Shown here: positions 56,007 to 64,000 of the stretch, one piece after another
How the letters are laid out: each line of letters opens with the position of its first letter
Numbering within the stretch: the stretch's first letter is position 1
NCBI GenBank assembly: GCA_019096155.1
Contig: JAHCVI010000006.1
Span: forward strand, 1,798,001-1,862,000
Direction of reading: 5' to 3'
Origin: Staphylotrichum longicolle
Lineage: Eukaryota > Ascomycota > Sordariomycetes > Sordariales > Chaetomiaceae
Length of the DNA: 64,000 bases
Translations under genes and position numbers: made by a program
The notes under the pieces: model-generated
What the model saw: the letters and a program-made list of their open reading frames with translations, nothing else
The model's database searches: none
What the model was told of the DNA's origin: nothing

Positions 56007-59000
56007 ATGGCGAAGAGTGGAGGCGACCCTGAGAAACGCCATGTCTCGGGCCAGTCCAACCGGCCCCTGAGCCGCCCGGCCCATGCTCTCACTCACGAAC
56101 AACTTGCCACCGAGCTCGACGCCGACATCCTCTCTGGTTTGACACCCCAAGAGGCGAAGGTCCGTCTCGAGCAATATGGCCGCAACGACCTCGGCGAGGA
56201 GGAGGGCGTGCAGCCTCTCAAGATTATTGTTGCCCAAATCGCCAATGCCATGACCTTGGTAACTGTCCCCATTTAACGTCCCAACCTTGGAAATGTCGAG
56301 GTACTGATGGCCAAACGCAGGTGCTAATCCTCGCCATGGCGGTCAGTTTCGGCATCAAGTCGTGGATTGAAGGCGGCGTCGTTGCCGCTGTCATTCTGCT
56401 CAATGTCGTTGTTGGCTTCTTCCAGGAGTACTCAGCTGAAAAGACCATGGACTCCTTGCGCTCGCTCAGCTCGCCTACGGCCTCAGTCGTCCGCGGCGGC
56501 GAAGCCATGGTTGTTCCCTCTGGTGATGTCGTTCCTGGTGATATTGTCGAAGTGAAAATGGGCGATACCATCCCTGCTGATCTTAGGTATGGAAACACAA
56601 GTTCTCGGGTTCAGAGCCCCTCCCCCCTCCCAAAGCCCGTTTGTTGACATTTGGAATAGACTGTTTGAGGCCAAAAACTTTGAGACGGACGAAGCTCTGC
56701 TCACTGGTGAATCTCTCCCTGTCCGTAAGCGAGAACATGCCGTCTTTGACGACAACACGGGCCCTGGAGATCGACTCAACGTTGTTTACAGCAGCTCGAC
56801 TGTCACAAAGGGCCGGGCCAAGGGGATCGTCTTTGCTACTGGCACCTTCACCGAGATTGGCGCGATCGCCTCGGCTCTGAACCAAAAGGAACGCCGCATT
56901 CGCCCCGTCAAACGCAAGCCCGATGGACATGCCGGCCCGCATCGTTATCTGGAAGCCTACACTCTCACTCTTGGCGATGTCATTGGCCGATTCCTCGGTG
57001 TCAACGTCGGCACGCCCCTGCAGCGCAAGCTCAGCAAACTGGCCATGCTCCTGTTCGGCATTGCCGTCGTCTGTGCCATCATTGTTCTGGGTGCCAACAA
57101 GTTCCACACCTCGCAAGAAGTCATCATCTACGCGGTCGCGACAGGTCTCTCCATGATCCCCGCTTCTCTTGTAGTTGTCTTGACCATCACCATGGCCGCA
57201 GGGACCAAGCGGATGGTGCAGCGCAACGTCATTGTCCGGAACCTCAAGAGCCTCGAGGCTCTCGGTGCTGTGACTGACATTTGCAGCGACAAGACGGGCA
57301 CGTTGACGCAGGGCAAGATGGTGGCGCGCGGCGCTTGGATACCCGGTCTCGGCACCTACACCGTCGAACTCACCTCCAGCGAGCCCTTCAACCCTACCAA
57401 TGGTGACATCCGCTTTGATTCCCGCGAGCCGCACGACATCAACTTCCGCCCACGCTCGGACAATGACGAAAAGGAGGTTGCCGAGAAGGGCGCCGTGGTC
57501 GGGGCCACTCAGCTCCTCGCCAACAGCAAGTCACGCTTGCAGGAATTTCTCACTGTTGCCTCACTCGCCAACCTCGCCACCGTCTTTGAGAAGGAAGGCG
57601 CCTGGTTTGCCCGCGGTGATCCGACCGAGATTGCCATCCAGGTCTTTGCCAGCCGCTTCGGCAGGAACAGGCTGGATGTCATGAAGGAGGGCAACCCCGA
57701 ATGGACCGAGGTCGCCGAGTTCCCGTTTGATAGCGACGTAAAGCGCATGAGCGTCATCATGAAGCACAACACCACCGGCGAGAACTTTGCGTTTACCAAG
57801 GGCGCCGTGGAGAGGGTCATTCGCGTCTGCACCAAATACAATACCACTGATGCGCCCGCGGGCGAGAACGTCGAGACCGAGATGACGGACGCGTTCCGGG
57901 ATCAAATCCTCATCAACATGGAGACTTTCGCCGGACTTGGATTGCGCGTGCTGGCGTTGGCCAGCAAGAAGTTGGACGCGGGCGTGAAGGCAAGCGAGGA
58001 CACCGACCGCAACGAGGTTGAGAAGGACTTGACCTTCCTCGGCCTGATCGGCCTGTACGACCCGCCCCGTCCCGAGTCGGCTCCGGCTGTCCGCGAATGC
58101 CATGAAGCTGGCATCTCGGTACACATGCTGACTGGCGACCACCCCGAGACCGCCAAGGCGATTGCCATCGAAGTCGGTATTCTGCCCAAGCGCATGGACC
58201 GGGTCAGTGCCGACGTCGCAAAGGCCATGGTCATGACCGCCGCCCAGTTCGACGCCCTCTCCGATCTCCAGGTTGACGATCTCCCGGTCTTGCCGCTTGT
58301 GATTGCACGCTGCGCGCCGAGCACCAAGGTGCGCATGATTGACGCTCTTCATCGACGAAAGAAGTTTGTTGCTATGGTATGTTGTTTCTGTCTCCGATCC
58401 ATGCTCGGCAGTTGCTGATTACGCAGACTGGTGATGGCGTCAACGACTCTCCCTCCCTGCGCCGCGCAGACGTCGGCATCGCCATGGGCCAAGCCGGCTC
58501 CGACGTGGCCAAAGACGCCTCCGACATTGTCCTCACCGACGACAACTTCGCCTCCATCGTTGCCGCCATCGAGGAAGGCCGACGCATCTTTGACAACATC
58601 CAAAAGTTCGTCCTGCACGTGCTCGCCGAGAACATCGCGCAGGCCGGCACCCTCCTCATTCGCCTCGCCTTCAAGGACGCCTCCTCCCTCTCCGTGTTCC
58701 CGCTCGCCCCCGTCGAGATTGTCTGGATCATCATGGTCCCTCGGGCCTGCCCGATATGGGTCTCGGCTTCGAGCGTGCCGTGCCTGACATTATGCGCCGC
58801 CCGCCGCAGTCGCTGCGCACGGGTATCTTCACCGCCGAGTTCCTCATCGACATGGTCGTCTACGGCCTGTGGATCGCCGCGCTCTGCCTCGCCAGTTTCG
58901 TCCTGCGCGTCTACGCCTGGGGCAACGGCGAGCTCGGCCACAACTGCAACGACTCCTTCAGCCCCGCGTGCGAGACCGTCTTCCGCGCCCGCGCCACCAC

Positions 59001-59445
59001 CTTTGCCTGCCTGACGTGGTTCGCGCTGTTCCTCGCCTGGGAGCTGGTCGACATGCGCCGATCCTTCTTCCGCATGCAGCCGGGCAGCAAAAAGTACTTC
59101 ACCCAGTGGTTCCACGACGTGTGGCGCAACAAGTTCCTGTTCTGGGCCATCGTGTTTGGCTTGTCCACGCTCTTCCCCACGCTGTACATCCCCGTCATCA
59201 ACCACGTCGTGTTCAAGCACACGGGCATCAGCTGGGAGTGGGGCATCGTGTTTGTCGCGGCCGGTCTGTTCTTCGCGGGCGTCGAGTGCTGGAAGTGGGC
59301 CAAGCGCGTCTTCATCCGCCGCCGGGCGCGCAAGACGACGGGCCGGCTGTGGAAGGACATGGACATCGAGGAGAGGGTGTTTGGCGAGTACCTGAGCGGG
59401 TATGAGAGTTCCGAGCCGGCGGTGGGCGCGAACGGGCGCGATTGA
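56007..59445 (+). CDS. P-type ATPase, ENA (IID, Na+/K+ export) type, apparent frameshift
   Basis: Plasma-membrane cation pump, about 1,084 residues if continuous. Exons are 56007-56258, 56321-56586, 56660-58376 and 58427-59445. The cation-ATPase N-domain (SRPAHALTHEQLATELDADI) is followed by the actuator loop LLTGESLPV, the phosphorylation site CSDKTGTLTQGK (Asp about 383), the nucleotide-domain KGAVERV, and the hinge TGDGVNDSPSLRRADVG that opens exon 4. The wording of these motifs is of the fungal ENA1 class, which exports Na+, K+ or Li+ under salt or high pH. Near 58737-58741 the frame moves by one base: upstream ends VEIVWIIMV, downstream resumes at PDMGLGFERAVPDIMRRPP. One base appears missing in the M5-M6 region. 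An intron from 58736 to 58809 could bypass it but would delete that conserved loop, so I prefer a lesion or assembly error. Confidence 0.9.
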
Positions 59446-61238
59446 CTAAGAAGGGGCGGGAAGCCCCTGGTGATGAAGGCGGATGTTGGTGCGGAGGGGA
59501 TTGATAGAGCTGAGTCACGTAGTGCCGGCGCTGTTCATCGTTTCCGCTGCAATTATGCCCAGGATCGCGTTGCGATTGGTGAGCTTGTTGGTAGAGACAG
59601 CGCGATGAGCGCGGTCAATCACACTAGCCTGGGGGTAGAGCAGGCTTGTTGTGTGGTGGTGGCCCCTGGTCACTGGGGGGCAGATGGGCCAGGGGCAGTA
59701 TGGTGTCAACAAAAGGTGGAAGATGTCGTCAGTTTCTGTGGACGTCGGTTAGGTAAGTGCAGTGTCGTAGCGGATTGGATAAGAGCTCGGTTAGATCGTC
59801 AATTCAACATAGCATTTCGGCTGAGACTTTGTGAATGTAGTTGCTCACTCAAAGTGACTGTGCATGTCTGCTTTTTCGTGTGACCCCATGCTCGAGAATT
59901 GTTTCTGCGATGCCGAGGTTCACGATCATGCCATTCCCTGGTTATCGTTGCGGCACGGTGAGGGGCATTTCGCTCCGGACCGCGAGCCCGGCTCAACAGG
60001 ATCGTGCACCACCAAAAGAAGGACTTGTATCCTGGATCAACCAGGGAGATACACGCATCACAGCAACGTCCAAGCTTCGTAACCCGGTTTGTACCGGTGA
60101 TGCTGCTGTACCCCCACGTCCCCTACTGGGGCATTTGTCCCGGTGTTCAGCCTCGCGGCCATTTGACAGGTACGAGGCGGCTCTTTTCGTTGGCTCGCTT
60201 GATAGCCTCGAAGCTTGTCCTGCTGCACGTCTAAGTCGACTGCCCTCGTCTGCCAGGGACACGCACGCAAGGGATTTGATAGGCTCCATGTCGGCGCTTT
60301 GGGCTGCCTGTTCAGCAGTTGCAGAGCTTTTGTGGCTTGGTGTTCCTTGTCTCGGTTCCAAACTTTTCAAGTTCCTATAACGTTATGGTATTTTTCTGCT
60401 ATTTTAGGCCGCGGCTGACGGGGTGTGCGACTTACACTTAGAAACCTGCCCGGTACCTCGATGACTGTTGTCGCGATGTTGTCCCTGTTGTTCAGGAGGC
60501 GGCTGGATATGGTCATTGGTCAACTCTCTGCATCTTTGACATCTTGGCGGAAGTTTACCTGGCACACAAAGCCCTTGCACCTCACGGTGTGGAATCATGC
60601 CGAATCGGCGGTCATCTGACAACCAGGTAATGTGAAAATGTAGGCACCAGGCCTTGTTCCAGAATCTTGGGACGCCCAACCGGGGGATTTGGTCCAGGCA
60701 TGCTTTTGTTCCTTCTCGTTTCTTTTATCTCGCTACCAGATTTGAAACATGCAGAGCGCGCAGATGCCTTGCTTCCCGCGGTTTCCGTAGGATTTGTGAC
60801 CTTGCCCGGTCCCAATAGCGCCATGCATGTTTGCCGGTACCCAATGGCAGACCCATGCCGGCACGTTGTGGCGGCCCGTTGCGAGAACCTTGTGTCAACC
60901 CACCCTTGTCCAAGCTGACACAGCAAGCCTGGTTGACACGACTTGACATCGTGAGCTTCACGCCTGAGCGTCGAAAAGTGGCTGTACTGCGACGGGACTG
61001 ATGGCCCGTCAAGCCGTGAACGACAAGGGGATCTGGCAGAGAATGAGTCGAGTCAACGGAGTCGCCGCATCGTGCTCAACGATGGCATCAGGCAGGCGGA
61101 CTGCTGGATGGGGCGTAGAAAAGTATAAAGACCAGAGCAACTCCCGTGCGAGGAGAGTATCTGGAACAGCAGACAACACGCAAGCAAGCAACTCTTCTTC
61201 TCATCGCTCCACCACAGTTACAGCTCCCACTTGCCATC
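59446..61238. other. 1.8 kb intergenic, no gene seen
   Basis: No domain-bearing frame. The 3' end holds a TATA box at 61124-61130 serving the con-13-like gene. Confidence 0.4.
61124..61130 (+). promoter_or_regulatory. TATA box of the con-13-like gene
   Basis: TATAAAG, 109 bases before the ATG at 61239, with a C/A-rich leader between. Confidence 0.5.
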
Positions 61239-62299
61239 ATGTTCAAAGCTCTGCTTCTCGCCTTTGTGGCAGCTCGCGCTCCAGTTCTGGCCTATCAACT
61301 CCAGGCCCGAAACGCCATCAGCAACGACAAGTATCCCTTCTGCAACCCCGCTGAGGAGCCCAACTGCATTGCGGGCGGCAAGTATCTCGTCCCGCCGCTG
61401 GACTTCTCGCTCGAGGGCGACATCGGCGACCAAGCGTACAACCAGTACCTCCCCACGCGCACGTTCACGCTGTCCCAGTGGACCAACAGCAAGATGCCTG
61501 AGCCGTGCTACTACTGGGGCGTCACGGCCGACCACTGGAACCCGGCCGACTTTGTCGTCTACAACGTCACCTTTTCTGACTGCCCGGCCTCGCCGTGGGT
61601 GGTCTGCTGGAACAATCACTCCCCGAAGACCATTAACCAGATTGCGACTGTTCGTGTCTTTTGTGTCTGTTGAGCACAGAAACATGCTAATACTTTCACA
61701 GCAAATCAGCCGCATCCCCGTTGGCATGCGCCAATCCACCTCGTAAGTTCCCTGACACCCATGTCTTCATCAACGATTCGTGGACAGAGAACTAACCTCC
61801 CATCTTCCCCAGCATCTACATGGTCTACGGCGACTCCGAGTCCGACAACCCGCTCTTCAAGGGCTACATTGCGACCCTGGCCGCGGACGGCATCATCGTG
61901 GGTCGCAGCGCGGGCTTCTTCGCCACCTCGCTGATCCACGAGACCGGCCACGCGGTCGACTCCAACCTCGTCTCGCCCAACGCGCCGCACCCAGGATCGG
62001 GCAGCGCCTTCTCCAGCACGACCGCGTGGCACAACGCCGTGGCCGCCGACGGGTACGCGGTCAGCGCGTACGGCGCGGGCTCGTACGTCGAGGACTTTGC
62101 CGAGACGGGACGCGCCGTGCTGCTGGATCACATCTATCCCGGTGGGCTGGCCGCGTGGTCGGGCCATAACCCGAATCTGACGCAGATCACGAACCAGCTG
62201 AGCACGTTCCGGTCGGTGGCGTCGCAGTATTATGTGACGGGGGGTTGGTGTGACTTGGGCAAGAAGTTTCCGTTCCCGACGGATCTGGTCAGTGTGTAG
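61239..62299 (+). CDS. Secreted con-13-like protein with HExxH motif
   Basis: Three exons, 61239-61649, 61702-61742 and 61813-62299, give about 312 residues. A signal peptide is clear (MFKALLLAFVAARAPVLAYQ). The body matches my memory of the Neurospora conidiation-specific protein con-13: EPCYYWGVTADHWNPADF, VYNVTFSDCPASPWVVCW, then HETGH (residues 193-197) and YVEDFAETGRA downstream. HExxH plus a later acidic residue is the layout of a zinc metallopeptidase. The con-13 family is not known to me to be proteolytic, so activity is inference. The exon 1 donor is GTTCGT, slightly unusual, with a good branch site (gctaat). A TATA box at 61124 is 109 bases upstream. It converges with the RHS gene, 314 bases between stops. 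Confidence 0.85.
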
Positions 62300-62613
62300 A
62301 GAGCTGGGCCGGATACCGACCGGAGTCGAGGACGAAAGGACAGGCCGAGGCAAGGAGCGTAGTTGATAGGACGTGGTGGCGGGTTATTGTCAAGGGGATG
62401 TGGTTGACTGGACGCGATTGTGACTGAGTCAGGGGTTAGTTTGTCGATGAATCAGGTTGTTTACATTCGTGATAAGGGGTATTGCTTACTCGAGTGCCTT
62501 CAAACACGGCACTCGTTGTTGAGTTTCGAGAGAGGAGAACAAGTGGTCAATAAACAATGACATTTTACCAACAACGAAAAGTAAACCAGATTGATAAAGA
62601 ATTCCTCCCCTAC
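62300..62613. other. Intergenic between convergent genes
   Basis: About 310 bases of 3' flanking DNA shared by the con-13-like and RHS genes. Nothing recognised. Confidence 0.4.
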
Positions 62614-64000
62614 TTAAAACTGGAACCGGATGCCCACCGGAATGCTCACATTCTTACCACCGCTCGGCGCCACCACCACCGTGCGGTCCTTGACCAGCGT
62701 CGAGCTCGTCGATCCATCATACGCCAAGGCGTCACTCGCCCCCATCGCCACCAGCGAGTCCCGCATTCCCGCCAGCGAAATCCCCGGCGCGACCCCATCC
62801 CCGTGCACCATCAACACCAACAAGTTCATATCTCCACCCGGCGCCCCGGCCCCGTCCTTCCCGGGCACAATCCCCATAATCGTATTCCCCTTCTCCGGCC
62901 CCTGCGCGTTCAAGTCCGCAAACCCAGCACTGCTCCTCTGCGCCAGCCACCCGGCGTTCCCGGCCCCAGGGTCCCCCGTCGCCGGCAACCCCGCCGGCGC
63001 GCCCGGCTTGTACACGTTCGTGTCCCCGTACGGCAGCCCGCCCACAATCATCGGCTTGCCCCCTCCCATGGCGACGTCCGAGCCCGCGGGCGGGTTCCCC
63101 GCGCCGAACCGCCACTGCCCCTGCTGCGCCATGAGCGGCGGCAGCGGCGGGCCCGCCTCACCCGGCTGCAGCCCGGTCGCCTTGTTCCAGGCAAAGTAAA
63201 ACGTGCCCTTGGACGAGCGCCCGTTGGTCACCGCGCCGCCCTCGATCGTCTGCCCCTGCCCGCGCCACGAGAAGCCGTCCCGCTCGTACAGCAGGCCGTT
63301 GATGACGTAGTCGGCGCGCGAGGGCGCGTCGCCCGCGATGGCGGCGTCGGTGAAGGTGCCGAGGCCGGTGCTGTGCACGATGGACGGCGTGGGTAGGGGC
63401 ATGACGACGACGTGCACGCCGCGGTCGACGAATTCGACGGCGCTGCCGGGGGCGAGGCGGGACTTGACGGCGGCGATGAAGGCCGCGCCGTCGGTGCGGT
63501 TGGTGGGGAGGTGGAGGGCTGGCGGGGGGCCGGGTGCGGGGGCAGGGGTGGTGGGGCGCCGCTGGAGGGGCTGGGGCGGCGGCGGACGATGGGGAGGAGG
63601 AGGCGGTCTTGGGGGCGGAGGAGGGGGTTGGGGAGACGTGAGGTTTGGGGTTGGATTTGTGCTTGGGCGAGGGTTTCTTCTTGCCGCTGCCCTTGTGCTT
63701 CTTGCCGTGGGCGTGCGAGTCCTCGGTGCCGGTCGGATCGGAGTAGCTGATGGGGTTGCCTCGCCCGTAAGCGTACAAACTGCGTGGTGCGTTTGCCTTG
63801 ACTGGGTCGCAGCTCGTCCATCGCGCGAGCCATGCCATGTAGTATCGCGCTCCGTGGTAAGCGAGCCCGCTCTCCTCGTCACGTTCTTTGTTGGTGTAGC
63901 CGTACCGCTTGGGTGTCTCGGTCTGACTGCGTGCCGCGCGGTACGTTGGCGTTCCGAACGGGGCGTATTCTTCGTGCGTGATGATCTGTCTAGGGTCAGC
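62614..64000 (-). CDS. RHS/Tc-toxin C-like protein, C-terminal part with phosphodiester-glycosidase-like domain (5' end outside window)
   Basis: Partial gene entering from the right edge. From 64000 to about 63730 (minus) the frame reads the end of an RHS core: HEEYAPFGTPTYRA, YGYTNKERDEESGLAYHGAR, RWTSCDP, LYAYGRGNPISYSDPTG. This pattern is shared by bacterial RHS proteins, Tc-toxin C components and teneurins. After DPTG comes a Lys/His-rich then Pro/Ser-rich linker. In a second frame, from about 63510 to the stop at 62614, lies a globular domain whose end (LAGMRDSLVAMGASDALAYD, then GSTSSTLV) resembles the NAGPA/phosphodiester-glycosidase family (PF09992). In RHS toxins the part after the core is the variable effector, so this domain sits where an effector would. 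The frame change falls in the C-rich linker (63520-63640). A weak intron (donor 63637-63636, acceptor near 63571 or 63562) has the right length modulo three; otherwise it is an indel. Activity and target are unknown. Confidence 0.78.
   Translation of the reverse strand, partial: LTLDRSSRTKNTPRSERQRTARHAVRPRHPSGTATPTKNVTRRAGSLTTERDTTWHGSRDGRAATQSRQTHHAVCTLTGEATPSATPIRPAPRTRTPTARSTRAAARRNPRPSTNPTPNLTSPQPPPPPPRPPPPPHRPPPPQPLQRRPTTPAPAPGPPPALHLPTNRTDGAAFIAAVKSRLAPGSAVEFVDRGVHVVVMPLPTPSIVHSTGLGTFTDAAIAGDAPSRADYVINGLLYERDGFSWRGQGQTIEGGAVTNGRSSKGTFYFAWNKATGLQPGEAGPPLPPLMAQQGQWRFGAGNPPAGSDVAMGGGKPMIVGGLPYGDTNVYKPGAPAGLPATGDPGAGNAGWLAQRSSAGFADLNAQGPEKGNTIMGIVPGKDGAGAPGGDMNLLVLMVHGDGVAPGISLAGMRDSLVAMGASDALAYDGSTSSTLVKDRTVVVAPSGGKNVSIPVGIRFQF

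Noticed and set aside
58736..58809. Extra intron in the ENA-type ATPase to explain the frame change
   Set aside because: Borders are GT..AG, but splicing would delete the conserved SGLPDMGLGFERA-type loop, so a one-base lesion fits better.
1..64000. CRISPR arrays, bacterial operons, rRNA genes
   Set aside because: No regularly spaced repeats, ribosome-binding-site-led gene chains or rRNA sequence were seen; the window is eukaryotic throughout.

Overview
The window reads as nuclear DNA of a filamentous ascomycete (Pezizomycotina, most likely Sordariomycetes). The evidence is intron-split genes with short GT..AG introns of about 48-75 bases, HET-domain incompatibility genes, a CFEM protein, a con-13-like conidial protein, a highly reducing polyketide synthase, and a Pot2/Fot1-type transposon full of TAG stops as expected after repeat-induced point mutation (RIP). 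Exon coordinates were assembled by hand from splice sites and reading frame. They are predictions without transcript support.

Layout. 0-5 kb: a catalase (-) diverges from a GMC oxidoreductase (+). 5.6-6.6 kb: an RRT8/EI24-like membrane protein. 8-12.4 kb: a secreted Ser/Thr-rich wall protein of about 1,390 residues ending in a DUF7371-like domain. 13.2-15.2 kb: a PiT/Pho4-type phosphate permease (-). 15.2-19.8 kb: a large stretch with no gene I can support. 19.8-25 kb: an ABCG half-transporter with a frameshift, an isochorismatase-like hydrolase and a CFEM protein with a decayed tail. 25.3-32 kb: two divergent HET-domain genes and an F-box protein. 33.2-37 kb: an MFS pseudogene and a RIP-mutated Pot2-like element, followed by an intron-containing tRNA-Ile(AAT). 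38-43 kb: a 2EXR-like gene, a small ORF and a patatin-like phospholipase.

44-52.2 kb: an intact nine-exon reducing PKS (KS-AT-DH-MT-ER-KR-ACP, about 2,569 residues) with no recognisable tailoring cluster. 52.6-53.5 kb: a 2EXR gene with a nonsense codon. 56-59.4 kb: an ENA-type P-type ATPase with one frameshift. 61.2-62.3 kb: a secreted con-13-like protein with an HETGH motif. 62.6-64 kb (-, running off the right edge): the C-terminal end of an RHS-repeat (Tc-toxin C-like) protein followed by a phosphodiester-glycosidase-like domain. This last locus is the most unusual thing in the window.

Three themes run through the region. First, a possible peroxide producer/consumer gene pair at the left end. 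Second, an accessory island of self-recognition, transport and transposon genes in the middle, with many broken genes. Third, single-base frameshifts recur in the ABC, MFS and ATPase genes while the 8 kb PKS and the patatin gene stay open. Either the broken genes are decaying or the assembly has residual indel errors.
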